This document shows, piece after piece, positions 52,840-64,000 of a stretch of DNA of 64,000 nucleotides. The notes under the pieces are model-generated. The model was not told the DNA's origin. It made no database searches and worked only from the letters and a program-made list of their open reading frames with translations. How positions within the stretch are numbered: the first letter of the stretch is position 1; each line of letters opens with the position of its first letter. A program made the position numbers and the translations under genes. The DNA comes from Ficedula albicollis (Eukaryota; Chordata; Aves; Passeriformes; Muscicapidae). The DNA is taken from the NCBI RefSeq assembly GCF_000247815.1, contig NC_021692.1, positions 1,953,317 through 2,017,316 on the forward strand, written 5' to 3'.

Positions 52840-53915
52840 TGTTTTCTTACTTTGAAAGATAGGTGTCTGCCAAGGAAGGCAGGAACTTCCCTTGGAATGG
52901 AAAATATTATCCCCTTCCCTCTGAATTGCTGTAACTTTGAAATTGCAGGGCTTTCAGGCAAAGATATGTGAAAAGGAATAACAGTTCTTTACTCGTATTT
53001 CTATGTGTAAGAAGACAGACAGACAGCACCCAGAGCAGAGCCGAGCCCAGCCCTGTGCAGCCCTTCCCCTGGCGCAGTTCCGGGCACAGCCAGCAGGGGC
53101 GCTGGGGGCCGCCTGCCGGGGGCGCTGTGGCGCGGCCGCCGCCCCTCACGGCCATGGCGGACGGTGAGAGACACAGAGAGACGGGCATTCCCTTCACTAA
53201 CTCGGTCTCAGTATCTCTTGAGGGTTGGGGTTTGTTCTCTTACTGTCCCAGTTTAAAGAATTTTTCCCATTGTTATGCTAAGGGAACCTGCTGGGTCACA
53301 CGCATGCTCTTTTCAGGACTCGAGACAGAGGGGTAGGTGGGGGCTGGCTGCCGGGGGCTGTTCTCTCACCGGCGAGGTCTGAGGGAAGACTGCCCCATCT
53401 CCAGCCCACGAGGTCCGAGCGCGGGGGAGCCAAGCTCTCTGCTGTGGAACACTGATCTGCATCTGCTCCACTCCAGCCTCCTACCTCTGGGACCACAGCT
53501 GACCACCAAAAACCCAAACGGTGAGCAGAGAGCTCTTCTTCCACCTTTTCTCCTAGGTGGGACACAGCTGCCGCTGCCACCTCTGCCCCCCTCCCGTCTG
53601 CCACCTCCGCAGCAGTGCGGGCCCTGCCACGCCTTCCACCACCGGGACCGAGTGCAGGGACAGTGTGTCTGCAGCTGGGAGAAGGACTGGAACTAAGTTA
53701 TTTGTTCTGTTTGGTTGTTAATTTTCATAACTGCTGTTGTTCTGTTTGTCCAGTTAGATATATTAGTAAAGAGCTGTTATTCCTACCCCCTTATCTCTGC
53801 CTGAGAGTTCCTGATTCAAAAATCATAATACTCAGGAGGGAGGGGGCTTGCATTTTCTATTTCAAAGAGGGGCTTCTGCCTTTATTGGCAGACACCTGTC
53901 CTTCAAACCAGGACA
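52840..53915. mobile_element. Endogenous retrovirus LTR ends in inverted arrangement
   Basis: The left end (52840-about 53000) matches the LTR 3' end in minus sense: TTTGAAAGATAGGTGTCTGC, CTTTCAGGCAAAGATATG and GGAATAACAGTTCTTTAC. The right end (about 53755-53915) matches the same end in plus sense: TAGTAAAGAGCTGTTATTCC, ATCTCTGCCTGAGAGTTCC and TTCAAACCAGGACA. The ends therefore form an inverted repeat of about 150 bp. The middle has a CpG-rich block at 53040-53170 and LTR-like sequence at 53690-53760. It could be two LTRs head to head or one rearranged element; I found no target-site duplication. No retroviral gene is present. Confidence 0.8.
53089..53130 (+). promoter_or_regulatory. Two CTCF-like motifs in a CpG-rich LTR segment
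   Basis: GCCAGCAGGGGCGCTGG (53089-53105) and GCCTGCCGGGGGCGCTGTGG (53111-53130) both resemble the vertebrate CTCF core CCA(C/G)(C/T)AGGGGGCGCT, in the same orientation and about 23 bp apart. The motif match is direct; binding is inference. Confidence 0.45.
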
Positions 53916-54124
53916 GTATCCTTTGGTAATGGACTGCAGCAGGAAGCCTCAGAAGCAGCGAGCTGGAATGGCAGAGTTGGACACACTGGGATGACAAAGT
54001 GCAGCAGAAAACTCCCGGCCCTGCCAGAAGCTGTGGGGCAGCTGTTTGTTGGGTTGGCAAGAAGCCTTGAGGCAGTGGCAGAGAACGGGGGGTCTGAGCA
54101 GGGAATCCCCTCGGTGGCTCACTG
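53916..54124. other. Unrecognised sequence
   Basis: Lies between the inverted LTR element and the 60-bp duplication. I recognise no repeat family; it could be part of a further insertion inside the CR1 copy. Confidence 0.35.
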
Positions 54125-54244
54125 GCCAAGGCCATGGCTGACACCAGGGTCTGGTGGGGAAGGGGTGCTCCCAGGACCCAACGTGCCAAGGCCATGGCTG
54201 ACACCAGGGTCTGGTGAGGAAGGGGTGCTCCCAGGACCCAGCGC
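54125..54244. repeat. 60-bp tandem duplication, two copies
   Basis: Copies of GCCAAGGCCATGGCTGACAC...AGGACCCA begin at 54125 and 54185. They differ by GGTGGGG/GGTGAGG and by CAACGT/CAGCGC at the end. Confidence 0.94.
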
Positions 54245-54639
54245 CAGCACGCCCTGGATCTGAGCTCCCAAGCTCAGAAGCTGCTAGTGTTGGACAGCTG
54301 GTGAGTTCTAGCCACAGTGCCAAAGGAAAAGAACAAAAAAAAAAAAGGGACAAAAACCACACGGCAACAAGTGTCTCTCATTAGAGAGATGGCGTCGTGT
54401 GGCCGTGGAGAGGATTCACCCCATTGGAAGGAAGCAACCACCCCTTGTCCCCCCCACAGTTCTAGGCTGGCTCTCACCTATTGCAACACTCCCAGAGCCA
54501 GGGTCAGGGAGGATTGGGGGACAGTAACCACCCTGGACACAAAAAAAAAAAAAAATGGGTATGGAATAAAAAAACCATCCCCAAGACACATGCCTTTTGC
54601 AAGCAGGTTTCCCAATGTTGAATAATGTTGACCACATTA
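54245..54639. other. Unrecognised sequence with A runs
   Basis: Short A-rich tracts lie at about 54335-54348 and 54540-54555. No gene is supported. This segment separates the two CR1 pol fragments together with the LTR element. Confidence 0.35.
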
Positions 54640-54960
54640 CATGCTCTTCCTTCTATTCCCTAAATACTTACAGAAGTCCTGTTGTTTTTGAATTCTCAAC
54701 CAGATTCAATTTCACTTGGGCTTTGGCTTTTCTGACTTCAATCCTGGATGCTTTGACACTCCTTCTGTATTTGTCCCAGTTATCCAACCCTACATCTCTG
54801 TATGCTTCTTTTTCGTGTTTTAGTTTGGCTAGCATCTCTTCTTTCATCCACACAGACTTCTTGGCATTTTTGCCTGACATTTGTTGGAATGGAAGTCTCT
54901 TGAGCTTGCGAAAGGAACTCGAAGAATTTTGTCCATCAGAAATATTTCTTAGTTAGTCCT
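54640..54960 (-). mobile_element. CR1 LINE pol fragment (endonuclease-RT linker)
   Basis: On the minus strand 54880-54668 is open for 70 codons and includes VWMKEEMLAKLKHEKEAY, then a basic segment with RRSVKASRIEVRKAKAQVK. These match the conserved linker before the CR1 reverse transcriptase (typically xWMNKELLAKLKHKKExYR followed by an RKAKAxIELNLA block). The degraded upstream region reaches about 54960. The copy is not functional: there is no endonuclease domain or complete RT. With the fragment at 52575 it fits one minus-sense CR1 copy split by later insertions. Confidence 0.85.
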
Positions 54961-57900
54961 GGTGTCTCAGGAGAGTTTTCTTCCAAAGCTGGATGTGATT
55001 GGATGAAGCAAAAACAAGATTTAAGCCTGCCCAGAGTAACATGGCCATAAGTAAGAATACATCCCCATGATACAGCACCTATCTCTATCTCTGCTTGCAG
55101 GGATAACCATCCTGGGACAGAATCCTTTCACCTGCAGGGATGCAAAGTGCCATGCACCAGGAAAAGACAGATCCTCCTTCCAAATCTTTGCTTGCTCTCT
55201 CTGGTGTCCTGTGACTGCCTGCACAACTATAGATGACAGACATCATCCCTCCCACTGCCACAGTGCTGCAATCCCTAGTCCTGGCAGAGGGCTGTGACCT
55301 GACCCCTCTCCTGCCATAGCTCATTCCCTTATTAAACTACCTTCATTACTGCCCAGGATTGTGGGGATTGAGCAAAAGTCCTTCCAGGGAGCTCGAGCAC
55401 CATCGGAATCATCCCCTTGGCTGGCTGTGCTCCCCACAGCCTCACGCTGGGGTCACAGCAGCTGCTGCAAGCAGCCCAGCCAGCCCCAGCCCTGCGAGAG
55501 CATCCGGCTCCTGCCAGCACCCAGCATCACCGGGTGGGCGTTTGTCTGCCTTCCTCCCTTGGAAGGAGTTTCCATAGGAACAGGCAGGCCAGCAGCGCTC
55601 TGCAGTGTGGTTCTGGTGTATTACCCAGCGTGAAAGCACACAGCTGCCCTGCATTGTCCAGCAGCTGTTCCCTCAGCCCCGAGCATTTGCCAGGCCGCCA
55701 CATCGGAGCATTATAAGGTCACTCGGCCGTGGAGGTTGTGGGGCTCTGTCAGCTAAACTCAGAGCTGGAGATGTGTTTGCTCGCTAGGTGTGTTGCCACT
55801 CTTTCACCTGCAGCACCTGAGTGCCTCCCAGCAGTGCCATAAGGCAGAAACCCATCCCATGTGCTGTTCCCCACCCTGCTGCCCTGCTCAGGTCCTGGAA
55901 GGGACAAGCCACGATCCCCACAGCCCAGCTGGCTGCCCACCATGGCCTCAAAAGCATTCCAGACCCCCGGGGTGAGGAGACAATGACAGTGTCCATGCCC
56001 AGCATCCCCTCCCAGTTGCAGGGACAAGGAGGTGGCTCTCTGGGAGCCGTCTGTGTGTGTGGCAGCAGCCCAGTGCTGCAGCACAGTAGCAAAAGGAGCT
56101 GCATGGGGGGCCTGGATCAGGCTGGGTCTGGCCAGAGAAGGAGGCACAGTGCATTTCCCAGACCAGCGCTGCCAGCACAACTACTGTTGGGGTCCAGCCA
56201 AAACCTCAAGCCTCGTTCCCCAGCTGGGAGCTGCAGAGCCCATCCCCTGACACCCGTCTGCAGCTGCCTGTCCCGGCACTGAAGGGCGCTGGAGGAGCCC
56301 TGGCTGGTGCAGTGCTGCTGAGGAGGATGAGCCCAGGGCTCAGAGCCCTCAGCCCGCTCTCACAGAGCCATGTGTGTACCCTCTGCAGCTCATCTGACAC
56401 TGGGCTGGGAGTGCCTCGGTGGAGGAAGTCTCCACAGGCCATCTTTAGGATGGGGTCTCATCCTTCCAGGAGGTTTTTCAGCTGGAAGGAAATGCCCTTA
56501 GTTGGCAATTCCTTCCAAATCCCTTATTATTCTTGTAAGCCAGATGTTCCCCTGCAGCTTCTGAAGAGACAGGAGCTGCAGGTCACTCTTGTTTTTCCTT
56601 CCCCACCAGTTCAACCTGTTTCTCCCTTTCTTCCCTCACATTACATCCCTATGATGATCATGGGGGGTGAGGAGAAACGAGACTGTGAGGGTGAGGGACA
56701 AGGTTTCATGAGAGAGAGTAGAGTGTGGTGGGCCACACTGGGAAAAAGAAGAAGAAAGGGATGGAGGGCATAGGGGAAGGACAGAGAGCAGGAGAGGAGT
56801 AAGGGACAGGGGAAAAATGCACTTTATAATTCACTGCTCCACTAACCTCCTAACTAAAGTCACCCTGGCCTGGACAGGACAGACACTGGAGGTTTGCAAG
56901 CACCTTCTCCTCCCAGCAGTAGGGAGGCAGATGGGGACCCTGGCTGTCCCCACACTGCTCCACCCCACCAATCCTGGGAGCATCCCACATGTGACTGTGC
57001 CCCTGTCACATTGGTTCTGGGGCAAAATCTGCAAGCCTCCAGCCCCCTGGACTCAGCTTTTCACTGGTGTGGGTCAGGAGCACAGGGCAGGGAGCAGGAT
57101 CAGCCCAAGCCCTGCTTTCCCTCAGCTCTGCTGGATCCAGGTCCTGTTGTTTTGGATGGGCTGAGCTGCAGAATGACCCAAGCCATGGGGTGAGGGGGTG
57201 GGAAGTGGAGGTGCATTTACCTGCAGCAGATCATGGGGACTGTCCTGGGCATGGCCCAGGAGATCCCAGGTCTGTGGCTCTTGCAGACTGAGAGCTTCTC
57301 CCCATCCAGTCCCACCCTTCTGGGCTTAAAGCATCCACGGTGCTCTGGTGTCTCATCCAGGCCAAGGTCCTTTCCTGGTTCATAGAGTGACATTCTGGAT
57401 ACCCCCAGGAGTCACCCCCAACTGCTGTACACTGCAATGGTCTAGAAAGGGAGCAGAAATCAGTTCAAAGATCTCAGAGCTGAAGGGTCAGAACAGGGCG
57501 TACTGCTCCCCCTGACACCCAGAGGTGAATGTAAAAGGGCACTGGGTAACACTGGGACCACTGCTGTGACTTGAACTGAATTTTAAGCTTCATTTCAGCC
57601 CCAGAGATGTTGAAGCAAAATCCTTCTGGACATCCTTGAAGTGGAAAGGTGACTTTTTTTTTCTCTTTTTTTCCAAACACAGCTGCCCTGGCTCATCCTC
57701 TGCATGACCACCAGTGCTGGTCACAACAACCCTTTGGGAAAGGAAAGCCTTTGGGAAACAGGTCTCCATGAAACCTTTCTCTTTGTTCTTCTTGCTTTCA
57801 AACCCAAAGTACTTGCTCCAAGGAACAGCTGGGAACAGCAGAGTGGGCAGGCTTATGTTGGGACCTTGTGTGGCATCCCCTTGGCATGTGTACCACGCTT

Positions 57901-60900
57901 CTCTCCTACTCTCACACCCACTGGGACAGAATCTGGCAGAGGAGCTAATGCTGGTGCCCCAAAGCAGAGAAATAGCTGAAGGACTGAACAAGAGGGAAGT
58001 TTTGTACCTTGTTTCTTAAATAGCTTATATAGAAAAACTGGTCAGAAATCACGCACCAGATGGAGATTTTCAAGACACAATCAGATTTTCACCTGAATGA
58101 GTTCTTTTCATTAAAACATCTGCTTTCAGAGAAAAATTTCAGTGTTTTATCTGAAAGAAAGAAAGAGCAATGAATTCAAAAACACCACTGCAACATCTCC
58201 CAAAAAAAAGAAAGCTGGGTTGAGCCTGCAATGCAGATGAAGAGTGAAACCCAGAATATCTGAAGGGCCAATATAGCTGAAAGAAGAGCAACAGTCAGAT
58301 TGCCAATTTTTGCCAAGCAGCTCAAACGTCCAAGAGAAACCAATGTCCTGACTGTACTCATGTGCCACTGGCCATTGAGTTGTTGTGGACCAGGCAGCAG
58401 TGACAGGGATTTGCAACCAGGGGAGTTCTGTTAGTTATCTCTATACATGAGAGCACTCTGCAAGAACCTTTTAAGACATAGAAGCATGAAAATAAGCAAG
58501 GCCAGGGGCATCCGGGGAGAACAGCTCACCCAGCATCCCAGCCTGACCATGGCACAAGGCATCTTGCCTTGCCCCTTCCATCCCAGTGCTGGCCTCCTAC
58601 ATCCTCTGCCCCTGAGCTCAGCCAAAGCTCATTAGCTGGCAGGTAACTCATTAGTGTGGCACAGCCCCAAAGCCTGGCAGGGAGACAGGGAATAAAAGCA
58701 AAGCTCTTGACATGGACCAGAAGGACAATCCTGGCAGACTGCACCTGGCAGGGACCCAGAGATGCTGCTCCAGCCAACATCCCCAGCCGCCACCCCAGCA
58801 AGGCCAGGTTGGGTGCCAGGAGATGTGGTTTGCATGGAGTTATTGTTCCATGGGAAACTGGCTGTCTTCCTGCTCTTCATCTGTCAGCAGGATTTTCAGA
58901 GAATATGTTCCCAAATATGAAGTGAATGTGGCAGGCTGGGCTGGAGCCCTTTGCTAGAAAACCTGGACGTCAGAGTGTGTCCGGTTTAATCCCAGAGTCT
59001 GTGAGAATCAGTGTAAAGTAGCATATCAAGTGAACTTTTCACTCTGTGGCAGAAGGGATTACCACATCCCCTTTGTTTGTTGTGCACTTCGTAACTGAAA
59101 ACACTTTAACCCTTTCTTGCAGCCCTTTGGCACTAAGTACCCATGAAAATTCCTAGGAAAACTGCAGCTGTTCCAATCTCCGCTGCCTGGGGGGTGATGG
59201 GTACACTCATTTTCCATAAACCATTGCTCCCAGCCTCCCTCTTGGCTGGGGAAATGGGTCCTGCTTTAAAATGCCTCACCACAGAACTCCTTGGGAAGGT
59301 TTTGCATCAGGCAGTGCAGGCAGTACCAGGTGCTCCCAACTTCTCATAGCCCTGGCCTGGCAAAACCTTGGAGGAAGCTCCACTGGTTCCATGTCCAAGT
59401 GAGTTTTGCAGCTATAGAGCAGCAGTTTCAGCCCTTTCAGCACCCACTCAACTCACCAATCCATCATCTTTTACTGCCCTGCATTAGTGCAGTTCCAAGG
59501 AGAAAAAAATGCACAGGAAAATCCTGCCAAAATATTAAAGTGAGATCATTTCTGTTAGAAAATGCTCCCCGTGAAGAAGCAAATTTTGATGTGAAACAAA
59601 TCAGAAGAGTTATTTTTATTCAAGATGAATGAAAATGCAAATGCTGGCCTCTGAGATGTTTATTTCTAATAAATCACTGGTTCCATTCCTCCCTCCTTCT
59701 TTCTTGGTTCTTTTCCAGTTGAAATTTCATCAGTGCTGGACAAGTCATCAGGTGACATGGTGTCATGATTTTAATGCTCCTATTCCTACTTGATAACTTT
59801 CCTACAGTTGGAGAAAACAAAGGGGAAATAAAATGCAGAACAGGCAGTAAAGCCAGACTCCAGGACATGAGTCATCTCACTGCCCTCAGCAGCAAACTGA
59901 GATGAAAGAGAGAAAACTTCCTATTTCCAGTTTCAAAAGAAAGGCTTTGAAATGAAACCTGAAAAGCTGAATTTGAAATTGGACTTTCTACCTTATCCTG
60001 TAAATTCCATTGACTATTGGAGACAAGAAAAATTACTTTTTTTTTTTTCTCTTTCCTGAAAAACATTAAAATAAAACTTTCTAGGTGGGGGACTTTCTCC
60101 TTTGGGAAGTTGGTGGTGCCACCTCTGCAGCAGCTTCTCATCAGTTTTGAGGCCCCCACATGCGTCCATTTGCTTCTCAGGATGCAGTTTTTATTCTCTC
60201 CATTCTGCACTGTGTCCATCACCTCCAGTTACTCCCCGGTCAACAATGACCTGCTTGATCTCAACAATCCTTCCCTCCCACTCCCCCCTCTGGAAATGCC
60301 CAAGGGAAAGCAGCTGGGCAACCCTCTACTCATCCACTGAAAAAAAAAAAAAATCTTTAAGGTCATCTCAGGAGCTTTCTGGGGGCAATTTTAGTTATTT
60401 CATGTATTTGCTTCAGAAGGGCCACAACATGATGTTCATGACCAGCACTAAAGGTGGGCACTGCAATGCTTTCTGTCCAGGCATTGACTCCAGCCCAGCA
60501 TCCAAGATCTCTAGATAAGACAGAGTGTGTGTTCACTAGGAGATAAGGACCAAATCTGGATCCTGGAACCTCTTCATGATACTCTTTCTTGCTCCTCATT
60601 TGGGTGTTAGGTGCTAATGGGCTGAATTAATGACTCCTCCAGCCATGGCACCAAAGGAAACTTCCAGGTTTCCCAATCCTCTTTGCCAGCTGCTAGAAAT
60701 CACCATCTTTTCCTTTCCTCCATGGTCCCTTCATGGCCCTGGGCTCAGTGCCATCAAGCTCTGCACCTTTCTGCTACCAAGGGGCTGCAAAGCATCCACA
60801 TCTAAGCCAAATCCTCAGCACAGCTGGACAGATGCTGCTCCTGGACCCAAAGTGCCTTTGGGTGAGAAGGAATGAACTCTCCTTGGGAATGCTGGGCAGG

Positions 60901-62156
60901 TACTGCCCAGATAATTGACCACAAATATTCAATTACACTTTGAAATGCATTTGTGCCAACCTGCTCTCTTAAAAATTCATTTTCCCAGGCAAACACTCAC
61001 AGAAATCACCCTGTAAGGAACTTGATCATTCTTAGGAGGGTTCCAATTATCTATCACTGGTTTCTCCCCTTCTCTCCTGGAGAAGGGGATATTGTGTTTG
61101 CATATCAGATGCTGTTGGTTAATAGCAATAGGCACAGTAGTGAGATCTTCATTGGAACTGTTCTGAGTTAGCAGCTGGTCATTCCTCCCTGCCCATTCAG
61201 GGGACACCTCTCACATTCCTGTGATTCATGTTTTGACAAAATCTTGTTACTTTTGTCTATTCCACACTTTTCTGCTTCCCTTGTCCTAACTGTGACTGTG
61301 CTCAGGACCCTCTGGGTTTGCACATCTTCCTGTCTGGATGGCAAATAACTGGATACAAAGCATGAATGGTGCTCAGGGGACCTTCAATCCACCCATCCTC
61401 AACTCTGTTATCTGGGACCTCAGCAGCCGTGGCCAGGCACTGGAGCTGGTGACTCAGTCAAGTGACCCAAAGTCTTCTCAGAGATGACCAAGCCTGCTGG
61501 TTCACAGGGATGCCCTCTGCTCACAGCTGCCCCATGGGTTCTAAAATATGTGACAAACCACAACAGCACTCATAAATCTCTTGGTGGAAGCAGATTTCAG
61601 CCCTTCCATTTCTATCAAAGGCTTCTTCACACTGAGATGATACCAAGCCCAAATGGGTCCTTGCATTTAGTAGCTCAAGCTGTGACAAAACTCCTTTTAA
61701 CAAAAGGTTTGAACTGGAGCACCACTCTCATGGTGTAATTGTTCCTGGGGACCAACATGCCCAACGCTCCCCACAAGGAGTCATGGAAGAATGGCTCAAG
61801 AGAAATGGTGTGAGCCCCCACACTACGGGCTGGTCATGCAGAGCTGTGACAGAATTTGGTGCAGAGCATGTGAGGGAGGGTGATGAGACCGTGGTGGGCA
61901 AACTGTGAGCCCCTGTGAGTTTATATGAGTGAGATGTGCATGCATGGGAAATGGATGCAGACATGCTAAAGCCTGGAGGGGTATTCATGTGTGTGTGGGA
62001 GTGCATCAATGGGTTGCACATAAAGTAGGTTGGGCTATAAAGACAGATATGCAGGAAGTGCATGGCCCCACAGTAATCTGGGTGGGCTCTCTGTGGGGCA
62101 CTGCCTATGCCAAAAAACACAGGGGGATGGGATGTGCATGGAGGGGCTTGTGTCAA
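54961..62156. other. Unrecognised sequence
   Basis: Over 7 kb without a recognised repeat or gene. CpGs are somewhat raised at 55380-55760. A runs lie at about 60341-60353, and AT-rich stretches at 58020-58200 and 59520-60090. Open frames up to 153 codons overlap on both strands and lack domains. On the minus strand of 61728-62447 a 239-codon frame runs into the duplicated unit; it has no recognisable domain, and the duplication gives it a second, truncated form at 63051-63416. Confidence 0.4.
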
Positions 62157-64000
62157 GGAGAAGCAAGGATGGTGCAAGTTCATCAGGCAGGACATGAGCA
62201 CACACTGGGAGCTGAGCATGGAAGCACACATGGGAAGGCAGGGGGGAGAGGAAGAGGATGCTGCACACAGATAATGCTCAGAGACAGTGTGGATTACTGC
62301 TGTTAATACCTCTGGTAAGAACAGAAGTCTGCTGGCTGGGAGCAGGAGCTGAAAGCTGAGCCCCTTGTTATATTTCCCTGTTCCCGCCTGCACTAATCCC
62401 TTTGAGCCCCAGGAAAAAACTGCAGAGAAATCAAACAGGCTGTTCATGCTGCCCCAGTGTCCCCGGGATTAATTAATTTGGGATTTGTGGGAGTCACAAG
62501 GTCACGCTCCCCCCACTGGCAGAGCTGGCTCCACGAGGCAAAGGCAGGGCTTGGCTCTGAGTCTTTCCATCCAGGGAAATGCCCCATCAGCCGTGGCCTG
62601 GAGCAGGTCCCTCAGGCAACCACCCTGGGAAGGTTTTGAGCACTGGATGGCCCAGGCTGACCCAGGGTGCCAGGGCATGGAAGGGCACCAGGCTGGGGGA
62701 CTGACGAGCAAGAAGTGTGTCCATGCCTTGGAGGCAGCCACTTGGATGGATCCTGCCTGCACCTGGCCCTGTGCTCCTTGTCTCATCATCAGTACACACG
62801 GCCTCCTGTTCAGGCCAGCACAGAAGCAGAAACACATCCAAAAAGGACAGAGACTCCCAAGAAATGGTTTCATCTCAGGCGTGACCCTTTCCATCCTATG
62901 GGACAAGAGGATGAGGAGCAGAGGTTGAAGACCAGGCATGATGAGCTGTTTGACCCACTCATCCATTCCAAGAAAGGAGCTCTGCCTCTTGAAGATTCTG
63001 TCTTGGGTGCCAGATCCCCAGTTCCCTCCAGCAGTAGTTACTTAAATGATTCAGAAATTCCTTTTCAGGGAGCAATTGAGCTTACAATGTGGTTTCTGTG
63101 AGTGTTTGCCTAGGAAAGTGCATTCGGAGAAGCAAGGATGGTGCAAGTTCATCAGGCAGGACATGAGCACACACTGGGAGCTGAGCATGGAAGCACACAT
63201 GGGAAGGCAGGGGGGAGAGGAAGAGGATGCTGCACACAGATAATGCTCAGAGACAGTGTGGATTACTGCTGTTAATACCTCTGGTAAGAACAGAAGTCTG
63301 CTGGCTGGGAGCAGGAGCTGAAAGCTGAGCCCCTTGTTATATTTCCCTGTTCCCGCCTGCACTAATCCCTTTGAGCCCCAGGAAAAAACTGCAGAGAAAT
63401 CAAACAGGCTGTTCATGCTGCCCCAGTGTCCCCGGGATTAATTAATTTGGGATTTGTGGGAGTCACAAGGTCACGCTCCCCCCACTGGCAGAGCTGGCTC
63501 CACGAGGCAAAGGCAGGGCTTGGCTCTGAGTCTTTCCATCCAGGGAAATGCCCCATCAGCCGTGGCCTGGAGCAGGTCCCTCAGGCAACCACCCTGGGAA
63601 GGTTTTGAGCACTGGATGGCCCAGGCTGACCCAGGGTGCCAGGGCATGGAAGGGCACCAGGCTGGGGGACTGACGAGCAAGAAGTGTGTCCATGCCTTGG
63701 AGGCAGCCACTTGGATGGATCCTGCCTGCACCTGGCCCTGTGCTCCTTGTCTCATCATCAGTACACACGGCCTCCTGTTCAGGCCAGCACAGAAGCAGAA
63801 ACACATCCAAAAAGGACAGAGACTCCCAAGAAATGGTTTCATCTCAGGCGTGACCCTTTCCATCCTATGGGACAAGAGGATGAGGAGCAGAGGTTGAAGA
63901 CCAGGCATGATGAGCTGTTTGACCCACTCATCCATTCCAAGAAAGGAGCTCTGCCTCTTGAAGATTCTGTCTTGGGTGCCAGATCCCCAGTTCCCTCCAG
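62157..64000. repeat. 969-bp tandem duplication, second copy cut by the window end
   Basis: Copy one is 62157-63125. Copy two starts at 63126 and runs off the window at 64000. Both begin GGAGAAGCAAGGATGGTGC. I found no mismatch in the 875 bp that can be compared. The junction (GTGCATTC then GGAGAAGC) shows no homology longer than a few bases. This is either a very recent duplication or a false duplication in the assembly. Frames of 147 and 154 codons appear identically in each copy but have no recognisable domain. Confidence 0.97.

Noticed and set aside
61728..62447. 239-codon minus-strand open frame, partly repeated at 63051-63416
   Set aside because: The repeated part is due to the 969-bp DNA duplication. 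The peptide has no recognisable domain and is interrupted differently in the second copy, so I do not call a gene or gene duplication.

Overview
The window looks like a non-coding stretch of a bird chromosome, most likely a songbird (passerine). The evidence is at least twelve fragments recognisable as CR1 LINEs, the dominant avian retrotransposon, plus several long terminal repeats (LTRs) of a type I associate from memory with songbird endogenous retroviruses. I could not run a repeat library, so family names are by recognition only. I found no protein-coding gene, tRNA, rRNA or CRISPR array that I can support. The only peptides with recognisable homology are decayed CR1 reverse-transcriptase fragments at 52.6-52.8 kb and 54.7-54.9 kb. 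Longer open frames elsewhere are proline or glycine runs read through poly-C, or frames without recognisable domains. The window could be intergenic or lie in a large intron.

Layout. 0-7 kb: a 3 x 71 bp tandem repeat, two CR1 3' ends, an AT-rich block with homeodomain-type palindromes (3.9-4.3 kb) and a short CpG-rich block (5.3-5.5 kb). 7.0-8.0 kb: a 43-bp minisatellite interrupted by 298 uninterrupted C. 8-16 kb: an 80-bp tandem duplication, two CR1 ends and otherwise featureless sequence with an AT-rich block at 12.9-13.5 kb. 16.1-17.0 kb: an LTR whose U3 holds 388 uninterrupted C. 17-26 kb: an AT-rich candidate regulatory block, local duplications, several CR1 ends, a (CCCAT)n microsatellite and an LTR/CR1 composite. 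26-45 kb: mostly unrecognised sequence with A/C homopolymer composites, small CR1 ends and 71-bp and 191-bp tandem duplications. 45.9-47.9 kb: a solo-LTR-like element with a perfect 5-bp target-site duplication and 1,699 uninterrupted C inside it. 48-62 kb: unrecognised sequence, a CR1 copy apparently split by inverted LTR ends (52.6-55.0 kb) and a 60-bp duplication. 62.2-64.0 kb: a 969-bp tandem duplication with no mismatch seen over the 875 bp visible in the second copy.

The parts do not form a pathway. The main signals are (i) long pure poly-C runs, all inside repeats and most likely assembly filler, although a real C-tract expansion is not excluded; (ii) a high density of young two-copy tandem duplications; and (iii) every CR1 fragment I recognised lying in minus orientation, which would fit an intron of a plus-strand transcription unit. 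I did not find a convincing new biological system.
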